DNA of 64,000 nt from the NCBI GenBank assembly GCA_903832055.1, contig CAILAC010000016.1:248001-312000 (forward strand), in the 5' to 3' direction. A program made the position numbers and the translations under genes. This document shows positions 25,910 to 34,425 of the stretch, in pieces. The notes below the pieces were generated by a model that was not told the origin of the DNA, did not search any database, and saw only the letters and a program-made list of their open reading frames with translations. Within the stretch, counting starts at the first letter, position 1. Each line of letters starts with the position of its first letter. This DNA comes from an uncultured Acidobacteriota bacterium. GTDB taxonomy: Bacteria > Acidobacteriota > Terriglobia > Terriglobales > Acidobacteriaceae.

Positions 25910-28816
25910 ATGACCATTTCCCGTTACTATCCTCATTTCTTCGCGATCCTCTTCATGATCGCTCTTTGCGAGCCGCCCCCAGTCCACGCTCTCGGCCAGG
26001 ATAAGTATGTTACGGTCACTCCCGTCAGTGGCAGCCTGCCTCTCGTCGCAGCTGGCCGTTCCGCCACCATTTATGTTGACCCCGCCGACTTCCCCGGAGT
26101 TACCCGCGCTGCGCGTGACTTGCAACAAGACATCGAACGAGTTACCGGAGTTGCGCCCACCCTCACTTCAGACAGCAGCTCACTCCGCGGCGATATCGTC
26201 ATTCTCGGCACCCTCGCGCATAACAAGCTGATTGACCAGCTCATTGCATCACATACCTTGAATGCCACCGCCATTACCGGCAAATGGGAATCAACCATCA
26301 CCAGTGTCATCGACAAGCCATTCAAAGGTGTAACTCGCGCACTCGTCATCGCCGGCAGCGACAAGCGCGGCAGCATCTTCGGCATTTATGACCTGTCTGA
26401 GCAGATAGGCGTATCGCCCTGGTACTGGTGGGCCGATGTTCCCGTCATTCATCGAGATGCGCTCTATGTTTCTGCCGGCAGCCACATCGAGGGGGAGCCA
26501 GCCGTCAAATACCGCGGCATCTTCCTCAACGACGAGGCCCCCGCCCTCACCGGCTGGGTCAACGCCACCTATGGCGGATACAATCACAAATTCTATGTCA
26601 AAGTATTTGAGTTACTGCTCCGCCTGCGCGCAAACTACCTCTGGCCCGCCATGTGGGGTAGCGCCTTCAATGAAGACGACCCCGACAATGCCCGCCTCGC
26701 CGACGAATATGGCATCGTCATGGGCACCTCGCATCACGAACCCATGCTCCGCGCACAGCAGGAGTGGAAGCGCCACGGCAATAACATCTGGGATTACTCC
26801 ACCAACAAGGATGTCCTTGATAAGTTCTGGTCCGAGGGCATCGAGCGTAACAAGAACTTCGAAAGTACTATCACCCTCGGCATGCGTGGCGACGGCGACA
26901 TGCCCATGACCGAGGGCGCAAACATTGCCCTGCTTGAACACATCGTCGCCGACCAGCGCCAGATTCTAGCCGATCACAACACCCCAACCCTCGCCAGCAA
27001 CCCCAAGGTCTGGGCGCTCTACAAAGAGGTGCAGGAATATTACGAAAAAGGAATGCGCGTCCCCGACGACATCACCTTGTTATGGTGCGACGATAACTGG
27101 GGAAATATCCGCCGACTCCCCACTCCAGAAGAACGCCAGCGCCCCGGCGGCGCAGGTATCTACTACCACTTTGACTATGTCGGCGACCCCCGCGACTATA
27201 AGTGGATCAACTCCAATCCCATCGCCAAAGTATGGGAGCAGATGAACCTTGCGCTGAACTACGGTGCCGACCGCATCTGGATTGTCAACGTGGGCGACCT
27301 CAAGCCGATGGAATTCCCCATCGAGTACTTCCTCAACCTCGCGCGCCGCCCCAATCGCTGGGGCAAAGACCACACTCAGGAATTCACACAGCTCTGGGCC
27401 GAGCGCGAGTTCGGCAGCACCTACGCCAGTGAAATTGCCGAACTGATGACCCGATACACGCAGTACAACGGCCGCCGCAAGCCCGAGTTACTTGACACCG
27501 ATACTTTCAGTCTCGAAAACTACCGCGAAGCAGACCGTGTCGAACAGGACTGGATTGACTTATCCTCAAAGGCCGACGCTATCGCTTCCAAACTACCCGC
27601 AAACGTCAGCGACGCCTTCTTTGAGTTAGTGCTCTACCCCCTCAAGGCCAGCGCAATTGTCAATCAGCTATACATCACAGCCGGCCGCAACCGCCTCTAC
27701 GCCAGGCAGGGCCGAGCCGATGCCAACGATCTTGCCGAGAAGGCCCGCGCCCTCTTCAAGGCCGATGCCGACCTGACCTATGCCTATAACCATCAACTGG
27801 CCCAGGGTAAGTGGAATCACATGATGGACCAGACCCACCTCGGCTACACCTTCTGGAATGAACCGCCCCTGAACACCATGCCAGCAGTCACCGAGGTGCA
27901 GCCAGCCAGTGAAGCGCGCATGGGCGTTGCTGTCGAAGGCACCGCCAGCACCACTGGCCCATGGCGTCTCTCCTTCGATGCCATCCAGCAACAGTCCCGC
28001 TACATCGATATTTTCAATCGCGGATTGCAATCATTCACCTATACTGCAACCGCCACTGAGCCCTGGGTCATCCTCAGCCGGTCCGACGGCGAGGTTTCAA
28101 AGAAAAGCCGCCTCACCGTATCGATTGATTGGAGTAAGGCGCCCTTCGGCACATCAAAGGCTAACCTCGAAGTGACCCAGCTCAAGGGCGCAAGCATTCC
28201 AGTTACCATTGAAGCGTTTCGGCCCATGCCTGACATTGCCGCAGCCATAGCAGCATCGCACGGCTCCTTTGTCGAATCGGAAGGCTATCTGTCCTTCGAA
28301 GCCGAGCATTTCGTTGAATCAGCGCCTACGCCCTTGGCCCGTTGGGATCGCATCCCCGAATACGGCGCAACCCTCTCCGGCATGGAAGTCTTCCCGGTAA
28401 CATCCCACAGCGTGGATACGACCGATGAGAGGCCCTCACTCGCTTATCACCTATATCTATTCAATACTGGCGACTATCACCTGCAAATTACCACAGGCCC
28501 CACGTTGAACTTTGTCCCCGGCCGCGGACTCCGACTCACGATTGCCCTCGACGACCAGCCACCGCATATCATCGACACCCTCGAACATAACTCCGAGAAA
28601 GATTGGTCCAGAGTAGTGAGCGATCAAGTCAGGCGGGTCGAGACCACAGTGAAAATCGCCGCACCCGGTCTCCACACCCTGAGAATCGGCATGATAGATC
28701 CTGGCCTGGTCCTCGAGAAATTCGTCTTGAGCAAAGACCCTCTCAAACCCAGCTATCTCGGCCCGCCAGAGAGCTACCGCGTTCCATTGGTGCAATCAAT
28801 TCAATTTGCGCCATAG
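25910..28816 (+). CDS. GH115 alpha-glucuronidase, exported
   Basis: 968 residues from ATG 25910 (CGGAG about 8 bases upstream; an in-frame GTG at 25877 would add 11 residues before the signal peptide). The N-terminus has a signal peptide to about residue 28 (PPVHALG). Matches to GH115 are GIYDLSEQIGVSPWYWWADVP, KYRGIFLNDEAPALTGW, LRANYLWPAMWGSAFNEDDP, YGIVMGTSHHEPM and LLWCDDNWGNIRRLP. These enzymes remove (4-O-methyl)glucuronic acid from internal and terminal xylose units of xylan. The C-terminal ~250 residues form beta-rich accessory domains. It lies 66 bases after the GH8 gene, probably one operon, ending at a bidirectional terminator. Confidence 0.92.
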   Translation: MTISRYYPHFFAILFMIALCEPPPVHALGQDKYVTVTPVSGSLPLVAAGRSATIYVDPADFPGVTRAARDLQQDIERVTGVAPTLTSDSSSLRGDIVILGTLAHNKLIDQLIASHTLNATAITGKWESTITSVIDKPFKGVTRALVIAGSDKRGSIFGIYDLSEQIGVSPWYWWADVPVIHRDALYVSAGSHIEGEPAVKYRGIFLNDEAPALTGWVNATYGGYNHKFYVKVFELLLRLRANYLWPAMWGSAFNEDDPDNARLADEYGIVMGTSHHEPMLRAQQEWKRHGNNIWDYSTNKDVLDKFWSEGIERNKNFESTITLGMRGDGDMPMTEGANIALLEHIVADQRQILADHNTPTLASNPKVWALYKEVQEYYEKGMRVPDDITLLWCDDNWGNIRRLPTPEERQRPGGAGIYYHFDYVGDPRDYKWINSNPIAKVWEQMNLALNYGADRIWIVNVGDLKPMEFPIEYFLNLARRPNRWGKDHTQEFTQLWAEREFGSTYASEIAELMTRYTQYNGRRKPELLDTDTFSLENYREADRVEQDWIDLSSKADAIASKLPANVSDAFFELVLYPLKASAIVNQLYITAGRNRLYARQGRADANDLAEKARALFKADADLTYAYNHQLAQGKWNHMMDQTHLGYTFWNEPPLNTMPAVTEVQPASEARMGVAVEGTASTTGPWRLSFDAIQQQSRYIDIFNRGLQSFTYTATATEPWVILSRSDGEVSKKSRLTVSIDWSKAPFGTSKANLEVTQLKGASIPVTIEAFRPMPDIAAAIAASHGSFVESEGYLSFEAEHFVESAPTPLARWDRIPEYGATLSGMEVFPVTSHSVDTTDERPSLAYHLYLFNTGDYHLQITTGPTLNFVPGRGLRLTIALDDQPPHIIDTLEHNSEKDWSRVVSDQVRRVETTVKIAAPGLHTLRIGMIDPGLVLEKFVLSKDPLKPSYLGPPESYRVPLVQSIQFAP

Positions 28817-28847
28817 GGCAGAGCCGCCAGTTTTCCATGTCCCACGC

Positions 28848-28880
28848 AAAAAGGACCAGCCAGGGTGGCCGGTCCTTTTT
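28848..28880 (+). terminator. Intrinsic terminator, likely bidirectional
   Basis: AAAAAGGACC (28848-28857) pairs with GGTCCTTTTT (28871-28880), with an inner GCC/GGC pairing. The T-run serves the GH115 transcript on the plus strand, and the A-run would serve the convergent CDGSH gene on the minus strand. Confidence 0.88.
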
Positions 28881-28940
28881 CCTTGTTCGCAAAGTTCATT
28901 GAATGCTCGCTTCCTATAACCCGCAAGCTCGCCCGCCAAC

Positions 28941-29375
28941 TTATCCCTTGAACCCGGCAGCAGCATGCGCTCCGTCGCAATAAGGCTTGTTCGCCGAGGC
29001 ACCACAGCGGCAGAATGCCGTGCTCGTCGTCGTAGCGATCGTCTGCTTTGCAGCGTTCTGCACGGTGAGCGGTCCGTCCGCCAGCAAAGGGCCATCCGGC
29101 AGCGGGGTAAAGGTTACAGGACCAGTTTCCGTCAGCTCTGCAATGCTTGCCGCCGGCACCGCTTCTCCGGCATCGAAAAATCCAGAGGTCCGGTGCGTGC
29201 CGTCGCAAAACGGCTTCTTTGACGAGGCGCCGCAACGGCAGAGCGAGGCGCGGGGTTGGCTGAGCGGTTCCGCCGCACCCACGTTGATACGCAGGTCGCC
29301 GGTCGCGATCAGCGGACCGTTCGGTGCGGTAAAGGCGGCGTTCACAGGAACTACTGGCAAAGTGATATCAGACAA
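28941..29375 (-). CDS. Protein with two CDGSH iron-sulfur motifs
   Basis: 144 residues. Two complete CDGSH motifs are present, CRCGASSKKPFCDGTH (about 46-61) and CRCGASANKPYCDGAH (about 121-136). Each has the Cys3-His1 ligand set of a [2Fe-2S] cluster. Between them is a beta-rich segment (GPVTFTPLPDGPLLADGPL) of the type found beside these motifs in bacterial mitoNEET-like proteins. It is probably a soluble cytoplasmic redox or Fe-S transfer protein; there is no signal peptide. It is single and unlinked to its neighbours, convergent with the GH115 gene and divergent from the sensor kinase gene. Confidence 0.9.
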   Translation of the reverse strand: MSDITLPVVPVNAAFTAPNGPLIATGDLRINVGAAEPLSQPRASLCRCGASSKKPFCDGTHRTSGFFDAGEAVPAASIAELTETGPVTFTPLPDGPLLADGPLTVQNAAKQTIATTTSTAFCRCGASANKPYCDGAHAAAGFKG

Positions 29376-29688
29376 GGTGATTCCTCCTCTCCCAGTCTAT
29401 CGCCCGGCACGGGGTCGCGCAGAGAGACTCACCAGTTTCAGTTGGAGCAAAAGAAAAGGGCAACGACGCGCATAACGTCGTTACCCCAGGAGTCAAGAGA
29501 CTTCATCAGCGTAACCAGAACCCATCAGCCTGTCATGGGCCTGAGGTCTTAGGCCTATCTCCACCCTTCGGTGGAGGCCCTGCATCGTCAGCGTGAAATC
29601 GCATGAAATGTGCGATTTGCGCCAAGAATTCGCAGCCTTTTCCCTCCAAAACAGTTGCATATCGGCCCCAGTCCGTGTTGGATTGCAG
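29376..29688. other. Divergent intergenic region with three inverted repeats
   Basis: There is no convincing gene. It holds AACGACG/CGTCGTT at 29462-29482, a hairpin CTCCACC-CTTC-GGTGGAG at 29559-29576 with outer GGCC/GGCC bases, and AAATCGCA/TGCGATTT (29596-29603 and 29611-29618, 7-base loop) 71 bases before the sensor kinase ATG. The last is a candidate operator or RNA hairpin. GGAGGAATCACC, read on the minus strand, gives the CDGSH gene a good ribosome site. Confidence 0.5.
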
Positions 29689-32600
29689 ATGATGCTTTCA
29701 GTGCGCAAAGCGGCTGTCTATTTTTCTCTAGCCATGACTACGTTGATGGCCACACAGAGCCTCGCGCTGGAACCAGCAACGCCGCTGGGAAGATACACCC
29801 GGCAGACCTGGACCATGGAGAACGGCCTTCCACAGAACACAGTGTCTCGGTTGCTCCAGTCGCGCAACGGATACCTTTGGGCCGGCACTGAACTGGGCCT
29901 GGCTCGTTTTGACGGCGTGAGTTTTCAGATCTTTGATCGTACAACACCTCTGCCGGGATCTGCCTCCTTCCCAGATGCAGAGGTTCGTTGCCTCCTCGAT
30001 GCCTTTGAGTCAAAGGGAACTGGCGGACTCTGGGTCGGCACCGGAGACGGTCTGGTTCACTGGCAGGATGGTCACCCCACACTCCTGACCACGCGCGAAG
30101 GCTTGCCGAGCAACTCCGTCCGAGGTCTCGCACAGACATCAGACGGGGTGCTATGGGCGTGGACGGAAGGGGGAATCGTTCGCTGGGATGGCGCGCATTT
30201 TGCCCCTTTGCCGCAGGAGCCCGGTCAGCCTATCGGCGCAATCACCTCCATGGCGGCTGACTCCGCAGGCAGCCTGTGGGTGGGTACTTCTGCGGGCAGA
30301 CCTTCGCTCTTCCGCGATGGCCACTGGCAACCAGGCTGGCATGCATCCGACTCGCATTTGTCAGAGGGCGAGGGTCGCTTCGTCGGTAATCCCGGACCTG
30401 TCGCCGGTCTCCCAGGCGGAGACGTGCTGATCTCGACCGGCGGCGGCATCCTCCTCGATCATGGTGGAGTATTGACCACCATTGCCCCCCGGGCCATCCT
30501 GCCCCAGGACGGTGTCAATTTTCTTGCGCGTCTTGCCGATGGCACAATTGCCGTCGCAAGCCAGAGCCTGCTGGTTCTGGTGCAATCAGGGCAATCCGTA
30601 GCCCGCCTGGCGGTTTCAAAGCAATTACCTGGTTCGCGCATTGAAACCATCTCTGCCGACCGCGAAGGTTGTCTGTGGGTAGGCACAAACCGTGGTTTGG
30701 CTCGCGTTGCCGGCAGTCGCAGCCAGCCTGTCAACGCATTTCCCGGCACAAGCCTGCCCGCTCCCTCGCAGTCCGCTCGAACAACGTACTCGGTTCAACT
30801 CCTGCCGCTGACAGATCCCCTGACAGACAACTCCGTCGTGTCAATTCTTGAAGATCAGGAGGGTGATATCTGGGTCGGCACCGAGAGCGCCGGCCTGCAC
30901 ATCCTGCGCGACTCGCGATTTCGCAACTTTGGCTTGAACGACGGGCTTGCTTCAGACAACACAACCGCGATAGTCCCCGACAGGCTTGCAAAACAAGGTG
31001 AGCGCGGTGGATTGTGGGTTGGCACGCGCGACCACGGCCTGAATCATGTTGCGGAAGGTCGCGTTTCAACCCTCACGACAGCCGATGGCCTGATGAGCAA
31101 TGTCATTCTGTCTCTCGCTGCCGGACCCGCTGGAGATGTATGGGTGGGCACACCCGACGGACTCAGCCACGTCCGAGCCGGCTCCATCAGCAGCATCACC
31201 TCCGCCGATGGCCTGCCCGATGACTTCATTCGCTCTCTGCTCGTCGCGCCTGATGCCTCCCTGTGGATTGGCACTCGCCGCGGGCTGACTCACCTGGAAT
31301 TACCCAACCTCGAATCCGCCAGCCTGGCAAAAGCGCGATTCACCAACTTCACCCAGACCGACGGACTCGGGAGCGATCTGGTTGGAACGATCGTCCGTTC
31401 AAACACCGGCGATGTGTGGATCGCCACCCTCAACGGCCTGTCGCGCCTCCACCAGGGCAAACTGCGCAACTACACCACAGCCGATGGACTCTCCAGCAAC
31501 ATCATTACCGCACTCGACGAAACTCCTGACGGCAAGCTCTGGATCGGCACCCAGGGCGACGGCCTCAACGTCTGGGACGGCCAGCGATTCCTTGCGTTGC
31601 GTGTCAGCAAAGGGGATCAGAGACCAGCACAGAGTGCCGGCAATCGCATCGTCCACCGAGTTGTTGACCTGCCCGCCGCCATTCACGCCATCCTGCATGA
31701 TGAGGTCGGCCACCTGTGGCTGGCATCAAACACCGGCCTGACCCGCGTCGAAATCAACAGCCTTCTCGCCTGCGCGAGCCAGCCCGCCTGTCAGCCAGAA
31801 ATCGCCCATTTCACCACCGCCGACGGCCTTCGCAGCCGCGAAACCAGCAGCAACAGCCACCCCACCGCCGCTCGCACCAGTAGCGGAGAACTCTGGTTCA
31901 CCACCCCGCGCGGCGTCATCATCGCTGACCCTCAGCACTTTGGCGCGAACCCCATAGCTCCCCCGGCGGTCATCGAACACTTCTCCGTCGATGACGCCGA
32001 CCTGTTGCAGGGGCCTCACTCCAGCGAAGTCACCGCCGGTGGTACCACACGCATAGACGCCGGCCATCTGCGCTTCCAGTTTGACTACGCCGGACTAAGC
32101 TTTTCCGCCCCGCAAAAGGTCCGCTATCAATACATGCTCGAGGGCTTCGATCATGACTGGAACGACGCAGGCACACGCAGGACCGCGTACTACACCAACA
32201 TCCCCCCAGGTCCATACCGGTTCCGGGTCCGTGCCGATTTCGGAGAATCAAGCTCTCCTTCCGCCCTGAATTCGCCCAAAAACGAGGCCGGCGCCCCGTC
32301 CTACGCCGCACCAGAGGCCACCCTCAGCTTTGAATTGCTCCCCCACTTCTACCAAACCTGGTGGTTCCGCATCCTCCTCATCGCACTCGGCGCAGCCTTG
32401 ATCGGCCTCGTATTTCGCCGCCGTGTCTTACGCGTTGAACGCGAATTCCGCGCCGTCATGGCTGAGCGCAATCGCATCGCCCGCGAAATCCACGACACCC
32501 TCGCCCAGGGCTACGTCGGCATCTCACTCCAGCTTGAAATCCTCGGCCAGCTCCTCACCCACAATCGCCCTGACGCCGCCGCCAGGCTCCTCACCTCCAC

Positions 32601-33153
32601 CCAGGAACTGGTCCGCGAGGGTCTCGACGACGCTCGCCAATCCATCTGGGCTCTCCGCTCCCAGGACGCCGCCGAAAACACCCTCCCCATCCGCCTCAAG
32701 CGCCTCGTAGAGCAGGCCCAGTCCGATGGCGGCGAGGCCCTCACCTCCAACCTCGAGATCCACGGTGCCTTCCGCGCCCTCTCCGCCGACACTGAAAAAG
32801 AGATCCTGCGCATCGCCCAGGAGTCCATCCACAATGTAAAGCGCCACGCCGCCGCCTCCACCCTGGCCGTCCGCCTGGAGTACGATGAGCGCATGCTCAC
32901 GCTCATCGTCCAGGACGATGGCCGCGGATTCACCATCCCTGCGACCGGCCTGGAAAGCCCTGCGGGCCACTACGGCTTGACCGGAATGAAGGAGCGAGCC
33001 TCTCTCATTCAAGGAGAAATCGATATCACCAGCGAAGTCGGTAAAGGCACCACCGTCACCCTGCGAGTCCAGGCCCGCAGCAGAACCAATCCTCCCGGTG
33101 GCCCACCAAACCAGAGCGCAAAATCGTCATCCAGCACCACAAAGGAGTCCTGA
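29689..33153 (+). CDS. Two-component sensor histidine kinase with Reg_prop propeller and Y_Y_Y domain
   Basis: 1154 residues from ATG 29689 (a second ATG follows directly; an upstream GTG at 29593 is less likely). A signal or anchor helix (about 5-25) is followed by roughly 14 Reg_prop blades of the type 'LWVGTxxGL' up to about residue 700. A Y_Y_Y Ig-like domain lies at about 795-850 (YQYMLEGFDHDWNDAG). A transmembrane helix lies at about 890-910, HisKA_3 has the phosphorylated His at 935 (REIHDTLAQG), and HATPase_c follows (DDGRGFTIP...GLTGMKERA). The periplasmic propeller probably senses a saccharide or other extracellular ligand. The response regulator gene follows 2 bases later. Confidence 0.93.
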   Translation: MMLSVRKAAVYFSLAMTTLMATQSLALEPATPLGRYTRQTWTMENGLPQNTVSRLLQSRNGYLWAGTELGLARFDGVSFQIFDRTTPLPGSASFPDAEVRCLLDAFESKGTGGLWVGTGDGLVHWQDGHPTLLTTREGLPSNSVRGLAQTSDGVLWAWTEGGIVRWDGAHFAPLPQEPGQPIGAITSMAADSAGSLWVGTSAGRPSLFRDGHWQPGWHASDSHLSEGEGRFVGNPGPVAGLPGGDVLISTGGGILLDHGGVLTTIAPRAILPQDGVNFLARLADGTIAVASQSLLVLVQSGQSVARLAVSKQLPGSRIETISADREGCLWVGTNRGLARVAGSRSQPVNAFPGTSLPAPSQSARTTYSVQLLPLTDPLTDNSVVSILEDQEGDIWVGTESAGLHILRDSRFRNFGLNDGLASDNTTAIVPDRLAKQGERGGLWVGTRDHGLNHVAEGRVSTLTTADGLMSNVILSLAAGPAGDVWVGTPDGLSHVRAGSISSITSADGLPDDFIRSLLVAPDASLWIGTRRGLTHLELPNLESASLAKARFTNFTQTDGLGSDLVGTIVRSNTGDVWIATLNGLSRLHQGKLRNYTTADGLSSNIITALDETPDGKLWIGTQGDGLNVWDGQRFLALRVSKGDQRPAQSAGNRIVHRVVDLPAAIHAILHDEVGHLWLASNTGLTRVEINSLLACASQPACQPEIAHFTTADGLRSRETSSNSHPTAARTSSGELWFTTPRGVIIADPQHFGANPIAPPAVIEHFSVDDADLLQGPHSSEVTAGGTTRIDAGHLRFQFDYAGLSFSAPQKVRYQYMLEGFDHDWNDAGTRRTAYYTNIPPGPYRFRVRADFGESSSPSALNSPKNEAGAPSYAAPEATLSFELLPHFYQTWWFRILLIALGAALIGLVFRRRVLRVEREFRAVMAERNRIAREIHDTLAQGYVGISLQLEILGQLLTHNRPDAAARLLTSTQELVREGLDDARQSIWALRSQDAAENTLPIRLKRLVEQAQSDGGEALTSNLEIHGAFRALSADTEKEILRIAQESIHNVKRHAAASTLAVRLEYDERMLTLIVQDDGRGFTIPATGLESPAGHYGLTGMKERASLIQGEIDITSEVGKGTTVTLRVQARSRTNPPGGPPNQSAKSSSSTTKES

Positions 33154-33155
33154 TC

Positions 33156-33803
33156 ATGTCTAACGCAATTCGTATTCTCGTCGTAGAAGACCATCATGTC
33201 GTTCGTCAGGGATTAGTCGCTTTGCTCAGCGTCGTAGACGGCGTTGAAGTCGTCGGCCAGGCTGCAGACGGAGCAGAGGCCATCAAGGAGTATGAAACCA
33301 GGCATCCCGACGTCACCCTCATTGACCTCCGCCTGCCCAAACTGAGCGGCGTCGAAGTCATTCAGAAAGTCCGCAGCGACCACCCCCACGCCCGCTTCAT
33401 CGTCCTCACCACCTACGACGGTGACGAAGACATCTTCCGCGCCCTCCAGGCCGGCGCCCGCGCTTACCTGCTCAAGGGCATGACCGTCGATGTCCTCATC
33501 TCCACCATCCGCTCCGTCCACGCCGGCAAGTCCTGCATCCCTCCCGTTATCGCGCAAAAACTAGCCGAACGCATGGCAACCGAGCAACTCACCCACCGCG
33601 AACAAGACGTCCTCGAACAAATCGTCCGCGGCAAAAGCAATAAAGAGATTGGCAGCGAGTTGGAAATCTCAGAGGCCACCGTCAAGACCCACATCAACAA
33701 CCTGCTCGGCAAACTCGGCGTAGAAGACCGCACCCAGGCCGCCACAGCAGCCATCCAGCGCGGCCTCGTCCAACTGGAGTCCAAAGGAGACGTGCGTATA
33801 TGA
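33156..33803 (+). CDS. NarL/LuxR-family response regulator
   Basis: 215 residues: a receiver domain with acidic pair E11-D12 and phosphoacceptor Asp57 (VTLIDLRLP), conserved Lys near 107, then a LuxR-type helix-turn-helix (LTHREQDVLEQIVRGKSNKEIGS...TVKTHINNLLGKL). AAAGGAG precedes the start. It is the cognate partner of the upstream HisKA_3 kinase, judged by the 2-base spacing, and is coupled through an ATGA overlap to the next gene, which suggests shared control of all three. Confidence 0.95.
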   Translation: MSNAIRILVVEDHHVVRQGLVALLSVVDGVEVVGQAADGAEAIKEYETRHPDVTLIDLRLPKLSGVEVIQKVRSDHPHARFIVLTTYDGDEDIFRALQAGARAYLLKGMTVDVLISTIRSVHAGKSCIPPVIAQKLAERMATEQLTHREQDVLEQIVRGKSNKEIGSELEISEATVKTHINNLLGKLGVEDRTQAATAAIQRGLVQLESKGDVRI

Positions 33804-34342
33804 ATCAAATCTCAATCACCCGCCGCCACGCGATCATGGCCGTTTGCGCTGCCGCGCTCCTTCCACTCGCTCCAACCCTCGGCCAGGCCCAAAAGAGCAC
33901 CTGGCGGCAGGCCACCGACGCCGAACTCGCCGCCCTCCTCCCCGCCCGCGCGCCCGTCGAAAAGGAACACATTGAAACAGAGATGCGCACCGCCAGCGGC
34001 ATCTCCGACGGCAAAGGCCACTTCATCGCCGGCGTCGTCCTCATCACCGCCGGTTACTCCGCCGACGGCAAATACTCCCACTACCTCGTCGTCCAGGCCC
34101 CCATTCGCGTCGGCGGCATCCTGCTCGCTCCCGGCGAATACGTCTTCGGCTGGCAGCGCGACGGCGAATCCCTCAGCGTCCACCTCCACGAAGCCCTCAC
34201 CGGCAAACCGCTCGGCCTCGCTCAGGCACACAAAATAGCCGGCAACACCCGCGTCGAATCCCTTCGCGTCTGGCCTCCCAATGAAAAACCGCTCATCCAG
34301 ATCGGCCGCTTCGGAATTCCCTATGAACTGGAGGGGGATTAG
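33800..34342 (+). CDS. Exported protein of unknown function with twin-arginine signal
   Basis: 180 residues. The N-terminus ITRRHAIMAVCAAALLPLA followed by GQAQ looks like a twin-arginine or Sec signal peptide, cleaved near residue 31. The mature part is a compact beta-rich domain (SHYLVVQAPIRVGGILLAPGEYVFGWQRDG), similar to small secreted acidobacterial proteins without known function. It starts in an ATGA overlap with the response regulator gene, so it is made together with the two-component system and may modulate sensing in the periplasm. That role is inference from position. Confidence 0.6.
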   Translation: MNQISITRRHAIMAVCAAALLPLAPTLGQAQKSTWRQATDAELAALLPARAPVEKEHIETEMRTASGISDGKGHFIAGVVLITAGYSADGKYSHYLVVQAPIRVGGILLAPGEYVFGWQRDGESLSVHLHEALTGKPLGLAQAHKIAGNTRVESLRVWPPNEKPLIQIGRFGIPYELEGD

Positions 34343-34425
34343 AGAGCCTCTCCGCAGCCGTCCACGGGGAAGTCAATCTTCCGGTTGATTCCCCCGCCAT
34401 CCTCTGGAACCGTATACTGGCTGGC

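Noticed and set aside
29376-29688. Possible small RNA between the CDGSH and sensor kinase genes
   Set aside because: Hairpins are present, but no terminator with a T-run or clear promoter could be defined.
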